Counted from the stretch's first letter, positions 1 through 8,297 are shown. The stretch is DNA of 40,171 nt from Hyphomicrobiales bacterium (GCA_025358745.1 JANYIH010000022.1:1-40171); one strand, 5' to 3'. Numbers and translations are program-made. The notes: generated by a model not told the origin, from the sequence alone.

Positions 1-1891
1 ACCCCTGCCCGAGCTTGGTGATCATGCCGGCGCTGTTGCGCGCGGCAATGACGGCCAGGCCCGTGACGTCGATCCCGTAGCCGGGGTGGGCCGCGCGGAC
101 GGGCGCCAGCCCGCGGTCGAGCGCGTTGACCACGGGCAGCAATTCGCTGGCGTCCTTGTCGGGAATGCGCCCGGCCACGAGTTCGGACTGGCCGTCGGCT
201 GCGAGGAAGCGGCGGGTGAGGAATTTCGGCAGGATGTCGACATAGGATTTCATGCTGGCGACGTCGGTCTCGCCGAGTTTCTCTTTCAGCCAGTTGCGCA
301 GCGTTTGCATCGACCAGACATTGCCGAGCCCGGCTTGCGCCTCGACCACCCCGTGCACCTGCGCCAGCACGTCGAGCGTCTCCGGGGAATAGACGCCCTG
401 GCCCTTGGGGAACGTTATCATCACGTCGACCGGATTGGCGCCGGCGAGCTTGGCGTCGATCCGGTTGATCGCGTCAATGGCGTGCTCGCGGTCGGGCGCC
501 TGATCGGCCAGCCGGTAGCGCGGTTCGAGATCGAAATAGGCCAGGCTCAGCAAGATCAGAACGGCCAGCGCGCCCAGGCTCGCCAGCCCCGGCCGTCGCG
601 TCATGCGGTCGGCGATCCAGTCGCAGAAGCCGCGCAGCGCGTTGACGCCGGTGTCGACGCTGGACAGGCTCGCCACCCGCGCCCCCGTCGGCGCCATCAG
701 CATGCCCAGAGCCGGCAGCACCGCCAGCACCGTCACGAGCGCAATTCCCATGCCGATCACGCCGGCCAGGCCAAAGGCGCGGATCATGTCGGAATCGGAA
801 AGGCGCAGCGCCATGAACGACAGCGCGCCGGTCGCGTGGGTCAGCACGCAGGCCGGACCGACGGTGTAAATCGCCGAGCCGAACGCGCTCGCGCGATCGT
901 CGCCTTGGATCAGCCGGTCGCGCGCGGCGAAGGTGAGTTGCATCGAGTCGGAAAAGCTGATCACCATGATGAGCGGCGTCATCACGTTCAGGAACATGTT
1001 GAGCTTAAGACCGAGCCATCCGATTGCGCCCAGCGCCAGCGCGATCGACAGCAGCGGCGGCGCGGTGGCGATGACGAGAAACGACAGCCGCCGGAAAAAC
1101 AGGATCGCCACCAGACAGCCGATCGCGAAGCCGACCGCGTTATAGGCGATGCGGTCGCGTTCGACCGCCTGCCGGATCTGCAATTGCATGATCGGCACGC
1201 CGGAAAGCTGCGCGTCGAGCCCCACGCCTTGCAGATCCTCCTCCATCGTCTTGCGAATCTCGCCGACCACCGAGGCGAGCTTGCCGGCCTGGGTCGCCGC
1301 CGGATCGAGCGACATCACGACCAGCGTCAGCGTGCCGTCTTCCGACAGCAGCTTGCCGCGGATGAGGTCGTTATCCCTAAGGTTCTGCACCAGCGCGTCA
1401 TAGGCCGGCCCTTCGGGCAGATCCTCGGGAAACACCGGTTTCGGCAGTCCGCCCTGGGCGGCCGGCTGGCGCGCGGAGAACAGCGAGACCAGGCCGGAAT
1501 CGCCGTCGACCAGCTGCAAATCCGTCACCAGCCGACGCAACGCCTCGATCTGCGCCCGGCCGAGCAGGTTCTTGCCTTCGACAACGACCAACACGTCAAA
1601 TTCGTTCGACGGGAAAGTCTTGGATTCTTTCTCGAATTGTCTGAATTCCGGCGTCTCGGCGCGGAACAGTTCGCTTAAGGAATCATCGACCTTGAGGCGG
1701 CCGATCCCCATTACGGCGACGACCACCAGCAGCGCCAGCGCGATCAGCGTCGGCACGGGCGCGCGCAATCCGATAAGCCCCAGGCGCTCTACGCCGAAGG
1801 CGATATTGAGCCGCTCGCTCGTCCGCTCCCCTTCGCGCGCACGCCGCTTTTCGTCGCCGCCCGTATCGGTTCGCGCCTCGAACAGCCCCAT
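1..1891 (-). CDS. RND/MMPL-family exporter, 3' end beyond window
   Basis: This is an open reading frame on the minus strand, starting with ATG at 1891 and running off the left edge after about 630 codons. The ORF track omits it because no stop is in view. My reading gives a cytoplasmic N-terminus, a first membrane segment (LIALALLVVVAVMGIG, about residues 46-61), a periplasmic loop opening with DDSLSELFR, then a block of membrane helices containing FSDSMQL and THATGALSF, as in MMPL/RND exporters. A second membrane segment and second periplasmic loop follow. It therefore has the duplicated half-layout of hydrophobe-exporting RND proteins such as HpnN. It is divergent from hpnH-hpnN, with 363 bp between the starts. 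A lipid or hopanoid substrate is only an inference from that position. The family call is firm; the substrate is unknown. Confidence 0.85.
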   Translation of the reverse strand, partial: MGLFEARTDTGGDEKRRAREGERTSERLNIAFGVERLGLIGLRAPVPTLIALALLVVVAVMGIGRLKVDDSLSELFRAETPEFRQFEKESKTFPSNEFDVLVVVEGKNLLGRAQIEALRRLVTDLQLVDGDSGLVSLFSARQPAAQGGLPKPVFPEDLPEGPAYDALVQNLRDNDLIRGKLLSEDGTLTLVVMSLDPAATQAGKLASVVGEIRKTMEEDLQGVGLDAQLSGVPIMQLQIRQAVERDRIAYNAVGFAIGCLVAILFFRRLSFLVIATAPPLLSIALALGAIGWLGLKLNMFLNVMTPLIMVISFSDSMQLTFAARDRLIQGDDRASAFGSAIYTVGPACVLTHATGALSFMALRLSDSDMIRAFGLAGVIGMGIALVTVLAVLPALGMLMAPTGARVASLSSVDTGVNALRGFCDWIADRMTRRPGLASLGALAVLILLSLAYFDLEPRYRLADQAPDREHAIDAINRIDAKLAGANPVDVMITFPKGQGVYSPETLDVLAQVHGVVEAQAGLGNVWSMQTLRNWLKEKLGETDVASMKSYVDILPKFLTRRFLAADGQSELVAGRIPDKDASELLPVVNALDRGLAPVRAAHPGYGIDVTGLAVIAARNSAGMITKLGQG

Positions 1892-2254
1892 TCCCTCACG
1901 CCTCGCGCCGCTTCGCCCAGTCGAACACGTCCACGCCGGGACTCTTGCCGCGAACTATGTTAGCACGCGTTACAGGCATGCCGGTGGTTACGGCAAAATC
2001 GCGCGCGAAGGAAGGGGCGTCCGGTCGGACGCGCTCGCATGTTCGCAACCTATCTCAAGAAATGCAGCGCACATTTGTGTGATAATGGAAGGCGTTATCC
2101 ATGTGCGAGTGTTGCCGCCCGCGCCATTACTGCCTATAAGGCCGCCGTAATGAAGGACCGCCGGAATAGGCGGGAGGGGGGTCCTTGCCATGTCTGACTG
2201 TGAATGCGCAGGCTCCAAGCGGGCGCGGCGGTCGTTAATTTGTCGAGGCTCGTA
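1892..2254. promoter_or_regulatory. Divergent intergenic region between RND exporter and hpnH
   Basis: This 363-bp stretch has no credible gene; the track ORFs crossing it are shadows. It must hold the promoters for both directions. On the minus strand there is an extended -10-like TGCTAACAT (1957-1965) without a clear -35. On the plus strand TGTGATAAT ends at 2086 and resembles an extended -10, again without a convincing -35. A perfect inverted repeat, GCGTCC-GGTC-GGACGC (2017-2032), lies between them and could be an operator or only a hairpin. The promoter assignments are weak pattern matches. Confidence 0.35.
2153..2186 (+). other. Imperfect stem-loop in the hpnH leader
   Basis: The outer arms AAGGACC (2153-2159) and GGTCCTT (2180-2186) are perfectly complementary. 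Inside them CCGCC-GGAATA-GGCGG (2158-2173) forms an alternative or stacked inner hairpin. The element ends about 70 bp upstream of the hpnH start. No uridine run follows, so a terminator is unlikely. It may be a structured 5' UTR or a chance GC hairpin. Confidence 0.3.
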
Positions 2255-3415
2255 ATGCGCATTCCGTTTCACAAGGAATTGAAAATCGGCGGCTATATTC
2301 TCAAGCAGAAGATGCTGGGAAATAAGCACTATCCGCTGGTTTTGATGCTGGAGCCGCTGTTTCGCTGCAACCTCGCCTGCGCCGGCTGCGGCAAGATCGA
2401 TTATCCCGCGCCGATCCTGAACCAGCGCCTCAGCGTGAAGGAGTGCCTCGACGCGGTCGACGAATGCGGCGCGCCCGTCGTTGCCATTCCCGGCGGCGAA
2501 CCGTTGATCCACAAGGAGATCGGCGAGATCGTCGAGGGCATCGTCGCGCGCAAGAAATTCGTCTCGCTTTGCACCAACGCGCTGCTGCTCGAGAAGAAGC
2601 TGCATCTTCTGAAGCCCTCGCCCTATCTCACAATCACCGTCCATCTCGACGGCATGAAGGAGCAGCACGACCGCGCCGTCAGCCAGGACGGCGTGTTCGA
2701 GATCGCGGTGCAGGCGATTAAGGCGGCCAAGGCCGCCGGCCACAACGTCAACGTCAATGCGACCATCTTCGACAACCAGACGCCGGAGGAGATCGCCGGC
2801 TTCCTCGACCTCGCCCGCGATCTCAAGGTGGGCGTGTCGATCTCGCCCGGCTACGCCTACGAGCGCGCGCCCGACCAGCAGCACTTCCTCCAGCGCCGCA
2901 ACACCAAGGAGCTGTTCCGCAGCGTGTTCGCGCTCGGCAAGGGCCGCAAGTGGACGATCGAGCACTCGCCGCTCTATCTCGACTTCCTCGCCGGCAATCA
3001 GGAATATCTGTGCACCCCCTGGGGCATGCCGACCCGCAACGTGTTCGGCTGGCAGAAGCCCTGCTATCTCGTCGGCGAAGGGTTCGTCTCCTCCTACAAG
3101 GAACTGATCGAGACGACCGACTGGGACAGCTACGGCACCGGCCGCTACGAGAAATGCGCCAACTGCATGGCCCATTGCGGCTACGAGCCGACCGCGGCCG
3201 ACCACGCCGTGCGCAATCCCCTCAAGGCGGTGATGGTCGCCATCCGTGGCCCGCGCACTTCGGGCCCCATGGCGCCGGAGATCTCGATGGCCAAGCAGCG
3301 GCCGGCCGACTACGTCCATGCGCGCCACGTCGACACCATGCTGGCCAAGCTGGAGGCGGAGACCCGAGCCGCGCCGCCGGCCCGTTCGCGTCGCTCGGCG
3401 CCGGCGGCGGAGTGA
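2255..3415 (+). CDS. hpnH: Adenosylhopane synthase HpnH (radical SAM)
   Basis: HpnH joins the 5'-deoxyadenosyl group of S-adenosylmethionine to diploptene, giving adenosylhopane, the first step towards side-chain-extended hopanoids. The radical SAM cluster motif is CNLACAGC (Cys38, Cys42, Cys45; CX3CX2C), inside the family-typical block LEPLFRCNLACAGCGKIDYP. Further Cys residues appear near the C-terminus (EKCANCMAHCGYEP). I chose ATG 2255 (MRIPFHKEL) over the track start at 2204: a GAGG lies a suitable distance upstream, and HpnH proteins begin shortly before the GGYILKQ segment. The protein is 386 aa, close to the family norm. hpnN follows 58 bp downstream, as in other hopanoid clusters. 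No squalene-hopene cyclase or other hpn gene is in the window. Confidence 0.95.
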   Translation: MRIPFHKELKIGGYILKQKMLGNKHYPLVLMLEPLFRCNLACAGCGKIDYPAPILNQRLSVKECLDAVDECGAPVVAIPGGEPLIHKEIGEIVEGIVARKKFVSLCTNALLLEKKLHLLKPSPYLTITVHLDGMKEQHDRAVSQDGVFEIAVQAIKAAKAAGHNVNVNATIFDNQTPEEIAGFLDLARDLKVGVSISPGYAYERAPDQQHFLQRRNTKELFRSVFALGKGRKWTIEHSPLYLDFLAGNQEYLCTPWGMPTRNVFGWQKPCYLVGEGFVSSYKELIETTDWDSYGTGRYEKCANCMAHCGYEPTAADHAVRNPLKAVMVAIRGPRTSGPMAPEISMAKQRPADYVHARHVDTMLAKLEAETRAAPPARSRRSAPAAE

Positions 3416-3473
3416 GGCCGCCCGGCCGACGCTCGCCGCCGACTTCACCTGACCTAGGAGCTAACGCTCAACC

Positions 3474-6065
3474 ATGCTGACGAAATTCATCAGCAGGATC
3501 GTCGATCTCTGTCTGCGTTTTCCACGTAGCGTCGTCATCGCCGGCCTCCTGCTCGCTCTCGCCGGGAGCGTCTATGCCGCGACCCATTTCGCAATCACGT
3601 CGGACATCGACTCGCTGCTCTCGAAGGATCTGCCATGGCGCCAGCGTGGCATCGTGTTCGAGAACGCCTTCCGCCGATTTGAGATCGTCAACGTCGTCAT
3701 CGACGCGCCGACGCCCGAGCTGACCTCGGCGGCGACCGAAGCGCTGACCAGCGCGCTCAAGCAGGACACGACGCATTTCAAATCGGCCACCAATTCGAGC
3801 GCGGCCGGATTCTTCAGCCGCAACGGCCTGCTGTTCCTGCCCCAAGACCAGCTCAAGCAGAGCCTCGACGGGCTCGTGCAGGGCGAGGCCCTGATCTCCG
3901 ATCTCGGCCAGGACCCGAGCCTGCGCGGCCTCGTCTCGGCGGCCGAGGATACGCTGATCGGCGTCAACCAGCACAAGCTCGAACTCGACGCCACGGCGAC
4001 GCTGTTGGGCAAGGTGGCGCAGACGATTGAGGACATTCTCGCCGGCAAGCCCGCCAGCTTCTCGTGGCGCGCGCAGATGTCGGGCCATGCGCCGTCCTCG
4101 CTCGAACTGCGCGGCTTCATCGAGGTGCGCCCGGTGCTCGATTTCAAGTCGGTCGAGCCCGGCCACGAGGCGACGCAGGCCCTGCGCGCCATCGCCGCGC
4201 AGGTCGCGCCCGCCTACCAGGCGCGGGTGCGCCTGACCGGCCCGGTCGCCATGGCCGACGAGGAATTCGCCACCATCAAGGAAAACGCCGTCCTCAACGG
4301 CTCGATCACCTTCGCCATCGTGCTGCTGATCCTGTGGATGGCGCTGCGCTCGTTCAAACTGATGTTCGCGGTGTTCGTCAATCTGCTGGTGGGGCTGCCG
4401 ATCACCGCCGCGGTCGGCCTGTTGCTGGTCGGCACGTTCAACCTGATCTCGGTCTATTTCGCGGTGCTGTTCGTGGGCATCGGCATCGACTTTTCGATCC
4501 AGTACAGCGTGCGCTATCGCGCCGAGCGGCACGACAACCCCAACCTGCGCGAGGCGATCCGCGCCGCCGGTCACTATGTCGCCGCCCCGCTGACGTTGGC
4601 GGGCGTGGCGACCGCGCTCGGCTTCTTCTCGTTCCTGCCGACCCACTACAAAGGCGTCTCGGAACTCGGGATCATCGCCGGCTGCGGCATGCTGATCGCT
4701 TACGCCACCAGCGTTACCGTGCTGCCCGCGCTGATCTCGCTGCTCAACCCCAAAGGCGAGCCGGAGCCGCTCGGCTACACCGCGCTGGCGCCGCTCGACG
4801 CGTTTCTCGACCGCAACCGCTTCGCCGTCCTCTATGGCGTGATCGGAACGGTCGTCATCCTGCTGCCCGCGCTGTTCTGGCTGCGTTTCGACTTCAATCC
4901 GATCAACCTGCGCAATCCGCACACGGAATCGATCGCGACCTATCTCGACCTGAAGAAAGACCCGGCGACCAATCTCAACGCGCTCGAAGCGCTGGCCCCC
5001 GATCTCGACGCCGCCAACGCCATCGCCGCCAAAGTGTCGAAGCTGCCGGAGGTGTCGCGCGCCACGACCCTGTCGTTCTTCATTCCGCCCGATCAGGACA
5101 AGCGCCTGCCCGAGATCGCGCAGGCCGGCAAGGCGCTGGCCGGCGCGTTCGATCCCGCCAACGCGCTCGCCCCTCCGACCGACAAGGAGAACGTCGAAGC
5201 GCTGACCGATCTCGCCTCGCGGCTGGAGGATTCGGCCAAGGAGAACCCCGGCGCCGGCGCGCCGGCGGCCAAGTCGCTCGCCGCCGCGCTCGGCGGCCTC
5301 GCCAGGGCCGACGTCAAATTTCGCGAACGGGCCGACGAGGTGTTCGTCGCTCCGCTGAAACGCGATCTCGCCGCGCTGAAAGCGACGCTCGCGGGCGAGC
5401 AGGTCACGCGCGACAATCTGCCCAAGGACCTCGTCGCGGACTGGATCACGCCCGACCGCCGCGCCCGCGTGTCGATCGCGCCGAGCGCCGATCCCAACGA
5501 CAACGACGCCATGCGCAAGTTCGCCAAGTCCGTTCTCGCCGTCGAGCCCGACGTGACGCAAGGGCCGGTGACGATCCTGGAGGCGAGCGACACGGTGCTG
5601 AACGCCTTCATCGAAGCGGGCGTGCTGGCGCTGGCGTCGATCGCCCTGCTGCTGTGGCTGGTGCTCGGCCGGCTGTCGGACATGCTGATGACGCTGATCC
5701 CGCTCAGCATGGCCGGCCTGGTGACGATGGAAATTTGCGCGCTGATCGGCTGGCCGCTCAATTTCGCCAACATAATCGCGTTCCCCTTGCTGCTTGGCGT
5801 GGGGGTCGCGTTCAAGATCTACTACATCATGGCCTGGCGCGACGGCGTGACCCATCTGTTGCAGACGAGCCTGACGCGGGCGGTGATCTACAGCGCGATG
5901 ACGACGGCGGTGGCGTTCGGCAGCCTGATGTTCTCCTCCCATCCGGGGACGGCGAGCATGGGGCGGCTGTTGGCCCTGTCGCTGGTGACGACTTTGTGCG
6001 CGGCGGTGTTGTTTCAGCCCATCCTGATGGGCAAGCCGCGTCAGGCGGCGCCCGGTTCGCACTAG
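3474..6065 (+). CDS. hpnN: Hopanoid transporter HpnN (RND superfamily)
   Basis: This is an inner-membrane RND-superfamily protein that, in characterised hopanoid producers, moves hopanoids towards the outer membrane. It is 863 aa, a normal HpnN length. TM1 is near residues 17-37, followed by a periplasmic loop to about 270 (TSDIDSLLSKDLPWRQR at its start). A membrane block follows with GIGIDFSIQYSVRYR, then a second loop and a second block with GVGVAFKIYYIMAWR. The duplicated architecture and these signature stretches are specific to HpnN rather than to drug-efflux RND pumps. It follows hpnH by 58 bp, with AGGAG 13 bp before the ATG, so the two are probably co-transcribed. The minus-strand 921-aa ORF over it is a shadow. 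Confidence 0.93.
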   Translation: MLTKFISRIVDLCLRFPRSVVIAGLLLALAGSVYAATHFAITSDIDSLLSKDLPWRQRGIVFENAFRRFEIVNVVIDAPTPELTSAATEALTSALKQDTTHFKSATNSSAAGFFSRNGLLFLPQDQLKQSLDGLVQGEALISDLGQDPSLRGLVSAAEDTLIGVNQHKLELDATATLLGKVAQTIEDILAGKPASFSWRAQMSGHAPSSLELRGFIEVRPVLDFKSVEPGHEATQALRAIAAQVAPAYQARVRLTGPVAMADEEFATIKENAVLNGSITFAIVLLILWMALRSFKLMFAVFVNLLVGLPITAAVGLLLVGTFNLISVYFAVLFVGIGIDFSIQYSVRYRAERHDNPNLREAIRAAGHYVAAPLTLAGVATALGFFSFLPTHYKGVSELGIIAGCGMLIAYATSVTVLPALISLLNPKGEPEPLGYTALAPLDAFLDRNRFAVLYGVIGTVVILLPALFWLRFDFNPINLRNPHTESIATYLDLKKDPATNLNALEALAPDLDAANAIAAKVSKLPEVSRATTLSFFIPPDQDKRLPEIAQAGKALAGAFDPANALAPPTDKENVEALTDLASRLEDSAKENPGAGAPAAKSLAAALGGLARADVKFRERADEVFVAPLKRDLAALKATLAGEQVTRDNLPKDLVADWITPDRRARVSIAPSADPNDNDAMRKFAKSVLAVEPDVTQGPVTILEASDTVLNAFIEAGVLALASIALLLWLVLGRLSDMLMTLIPLSMAGLVTMEICALIGWPLNFANIIAFPLLLGVGVAFKIYYIMAWRDGVTHLLQTSLTRAVIYSAMTTAVAFGSLMFSSHPGTASMGRLLALSLVTTLCAAVLFQPILMGKPRQAAPGSH

Positions 6066-6087
6066 TATTGGCGAGGAGACGCAGGCA

Positions 6088-6300
6088 ATGAAGGCCATTT
6101 TGACAGCGTTGGCGCTGATTTGCGTGGGGGCGGCGGCGCAGGCGGCCGGCTCCAGGGAGGAGCAGGCGGCCTGTCGTCCTGACGTGCGGAAGTTATGCGG
6201 CCATATCGGCAAGGGCGACGATGCGAAATACAAGGAGTGTTTGCAGACGCATTTCTCGGAATTGTCGCAAAAGTGCCAACAAGTCTTGATGAACCATTAG
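6088..6300 (+). CDS. Small secreted cysteine-rich repeat protein (copy 1)
   Basis: This 70-aa protein has an evident signal peptide (MKAILTALALICVGAAAQA|AG). The mature part holds four cysteines in the pattern C-x7-C ... C-x12-C (CRPDVRKLC, CLQTHFSELSQKC). This matches the cysteine-rich repeat family known from GLG1-like and short bacterial secreted proteins. The start has a GAGGAG ribosome site (GGCGAGGAGACG), and it begins 22 bp after hpnN, so it is probably in the same transcript. The cysteines suggest two disulfides formed in the periplasm. Its function is unknown. The next gene encodes a recognisable paralogue. Confidence 0.8.
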   Translation: MKAILTALALICVGAAAQAAGSREEQAACRPDVRKLCGHIGKGDDAKYKECLQTHFSELSQKCQQVLMNH

Positions 6301-6392
6301 AATCAGCAATAAAACCCACTTGCCGGGGGGAACGAATTTCGCGCTCGATCCTTGTTTTTCCGGGCGTTGCCCTAACTCTTCAGGAGACCTTG

Positions 6393-6662
6393 ATGATTTC
6401 TCGTGCGACCGCCTTCATTTGGCTCGCTTTGGCGGCGACGCCGGCGCTGGCCGACGAACCGTTCAAATACAATTCCGCGCAGAAGGACGCCTGCATGCCC
6501 GATGTCCGCAAATACTGCAAGGACGTGCACCCGCCGAAAGGCGCCGACGAGTTGGCGGTGCAGACGATGTTTCAGGCCTGCCTCAACAAGCACCGCGACA
6601 ACGCGCGGCCTGACCACCTTTCGCAAAAATGCCTCGACCTGTTTACAGAATACGGTCGCTGA
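6393..6662 (+). CDS. Small secreted cysteine-rich repeat protein (copy 2)
   Basis: This 89-aa protein has a signal peptide (MISRATAFIWLALAATPALA|DE) and the same scaffold as the preceding gene: CMPDVRKYC, then CLNKHRD...HLSQKC. The shared CxPDVRKxC and LSQKC segments indicate a tandem duplication followed by divergence. ATG 6393 is chosen over the track start at 6195, because it is preceded by AGGAGACC and gives a clean signal sequence. There is a 92-bp gap to the upstream copy. I can assign no function beyond a disulfide-stabilised periplasmic or secreted protein. Confidence 0.8.
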   Translation: MISRATAFIWLALAATPALADEPFKYNSAQKDACMPDVRKYCKDVHPPKGADELAVQTMFQACLNKHRDNARPDHLSQKCLDLFTEYGR

Positions 6663-6717
6663 CGAAGCGTCGGCCCGTCGCGAGCCGGGCCGACCCCTTT
6701 TTCGGAGTGCGTATGCA

Positions 6718-7359
6718 ATGAAATGGATATCAGCCCTTGCCTTGGCCATGCTCTTTGCGATGGCGACATTCGCCCGCGCCGAGGCGCCCACCGCCGCCGG
6801 CTTCTGGGAAGCCAAGGACGACGACGGCTTCACCAACGCCTGGTTCATGTTCACCGAGAAGGACGGCGTCTTTTCGGCGCGGCTCGTCAAAGGGTTCAAA
6901 AAGCCCGGCGACACCAAGAAGATCGAGACGATCTGCCACAAATGCCCCGGCGATAAAAAGGGCGCCCACATCATGGGGCTCACTCTGTTCTACGGCATGA
7001 AGCAGGACGGCCTCAAATATCGCGGCGGCAGCGTGATCGACCCGCGCGACGGCTCCGTCTATCACGCCCAGATGGACCTCAGCGAGGACGGGCAGGAGCT
7101 ATCCGTGCGCGGCTATCTCGGCATTCCCATGCTGGGCAAGACGCAGGTCTGGCATAAGCTGCCCGACGACGCGATGAAGAAAGAAGACATTCCGAAAGAG
7201 ATTTACGCCGACGGCTCGTCCCCGGTTGAAGACGCCGCCGCGGAGAAGCCCAAAGGCTCGCACAGCGTCGACAAGCCGAAGGCGCACAAGAAGCCCAAGG
7301 CCGAGAAGGCGAAAGCGGAGCCGACCGAGCCCGACGCGGCTCCCGCGCCGGCCCAGTAA
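6718..7359 (+). CDS. DUF2147-family secreted protein with Lys/Ala/Pro-rich tail
   Basis: This 213-aa protein has a signal peptide (MKWISALALAMLFAMATFARA|EA). The DUF2147-type beta-rich domain runs to about residue 155: GFWEAKDDDGF, CHKCPGDKKG, GGSVIDPRDGSVYHAQMDL, VRGYLGIPMLGKTQVWHK. In this family the domain follows a pattern of a bulky GxW start and a closing TxxWxR/K strand. The last 45 residues are a low-complexity, charged tail (KPKAHKKPKAEKAKAE) ending in a Pro/Ala run, which might bind the cell wall or an anionic partner. The start ATG 6718 fits the signal peptide. The 3' end is 2 bp from the convergent gene. The function of the family is not established. Confidence 0.8.
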   Translation: MKWISALALAMLFAMATFARAEAPTAAGFWEAKDDDGFTNAWFMFTEKDGVFSARLVKGFKKPGDTKKIETICHKCPGDKKGAHIMGLTLFYGMKQDGLKYRGGSVIDPRDGSVYHAQMDLSEDGQELSVRGYLGIPMLGKTQVWHKLPDDAMKKEDIPKEIYADGSSPVEDAAAEKPKGSHSVDKPKAHKKPKAEKAKAEPTEPDAAPAPAQ

Positions 7360-7361
7360 GC

Positions 7362-7613
7362 CTATTCCCAGCGCTGGAACCAGGCCGGCCCGACGACGTA
7401 GTTGGGCCGCTTGGTGTCGGTGAAATAGAGGTTGTCGCCGCCGGGATTGCGATCCGAGCCGTGATCGACATAGACGGGGAAGTTCGCCGGCCGCTCCGTG
7501 CGGGCGTGGACCGCGTGCCGATGTTTGAGCTTCGCCTGCGCCGGCGCTGCGGCGAAGGCGGCGAGGCCGAGAACGGCGGCTAACCCTGATAAGACTCGGC
7601 GCGACGGCGTCAT
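7362..7613 (-). CDS. Small secreted protein of unknown function
   Basis: This 83-aa protein begins at ATG 7613 (MTPSRRVLSG), which has a GGAG ribosome site, rather than at the longer track start. The signal peptide ends around AAPAQA|KL, leaving a basic, His-rich segment (KLKHRHAVHARTE) and an aromatic C-terminal part (GGDNLYFTDTKRPNYVVGPAW). I do not recognise a named family. It is convergent with the DUF2147 gene (2 bp apart) and separated from the downstream ynjA-like stop by about 120 bp. On the minus strand it lies 3' of the ynj-like operon, but the 120-bp gap and its own ribosome site suggest a separate gene. Confidence 0.65.
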   Translation of the reverse strand: MTPSRRVLSGLAAVLGLAAFAAAPAQAKLKHRHAVHARTERPANFPVYVDHGSDRNPGGDNLYFTDTKRPNYVVGPAWFQRWE

Positions 7614-7736
7614 GGAACGCTCCAAAAATGAGTTGCTTCCGGTGTAAGCCGAAGCCCGGATTTCGCAAAGCGCAAAAAGGCTTCGCTGCGCCGTTCCCCG
7701 CCGCACCGCGCCTTCGGCGCCACAGTCTCAACGCGC

Positions 7737-8297
7737 TCAACCGCCAATGGTTTCCCGCGCCGGCAGCCGACAGAAGCCCTGCGCGGGCACGTCGAGCGCG
7801 GCGTTGAACTTCGACGACAGGTTCTGGAACGCGATCAGCCCCGTCAGTTCGACGATTTCGTCCGCGCTCCAGCGCGCCCGCACCCGCTCGCGCAGCGCCT
7901 CGTCCACTCCGTTCAGCGTCATCGCCTCGGCCCATGCCAGCGCCAGTCTCTCGTCGTCGGAGAACAGCGCGCTCCCACGCCAGTCCGCCAGCGCCTCGAT
8001 TCTGTCCTGACCCACGCCGCGCTTTTGCAATGTCGCCGAATTGATGTCGACGCAAAAGGCGCAATGGTTGATCTGCGACACTCGCACCGTGACTAGCGCG
8101 CGCAACGCGGGCGCGATGGGCGAGCCGCTCCGGTTCAGCGCGCCATAGAGCAGCGCGACGCTGGCGAACACCCATTGCGAACGTCCCCACAACAGGCCGG
8201 GGTCGAGCACGCGTCCGTAGGTCCGCCTCTGCTTCCAGAAGAACAGCCGGATGAACAGGGGATAGTCGGCGAGCTTCTTGGCGCTGACGAGGCTCAT
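7737..8297 (-). CDS. ynjA: YnjA-like AhpD/carboxymuconolactone decarboxylase-fold protein
   Basis: This is the last gene of a six-gene minus-strand operon, 186 aa, overlapping the ATPase gene by 4 bp (ATGA). It has an all-helical CMD/AhpD fold with a redox-type CxxC (NHCAFCVDIN, Cys79 and Cys82), so a peroxidase or thiol-disulfide role is plausible. In AhpD a His lies four residues after the second Cys; here that position is Asn86, so peroxidase activity should not be assumed. E. coli YnjA is the same family and also sits next to ynjBCD. Expression should be translationally coupled to the transporter genes. The role is unknown; the family call is firm. Confidence 0.82.
   Translation of the reverse strand: MSLVSAKKLADYPLFIRLFFWKQRRTYGRVLDPGLLWGRSQWVFASVALLYGALNRSGSPIAPALRALVTVRVSQINHCAFCVDINSATLQKRGVGQDRIEALADWRGSALFSDDERLALAWAEAMTLNGVDEALRERVRARWSADEIVELTGLIAFQNLSSKFNAALDVPAQGFCRLPARETIGG

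Noticed and set aside
86-1678. 530-aa plus-strand ORF over the left RND gene
   Set aside because: It is antisense to a minus-strand frame with clear MMPL motifs; its His/Arg/Gln/Asp-rich sequence is typical of a GC-bias shadow.
1988-3448. 486-aa minus-strand ORF opposite hpnH
   Set aside because: Antisense to a full radical SAM gene with its cluster motif; no homology pattern seen.
3468-6233. 921-aa minus-strand ORF opposite hpnN
   Set aside because: Low-complexity Arg/Gln/Asp/His composition, no domains, and hpnN on the other strand is unambiguous.
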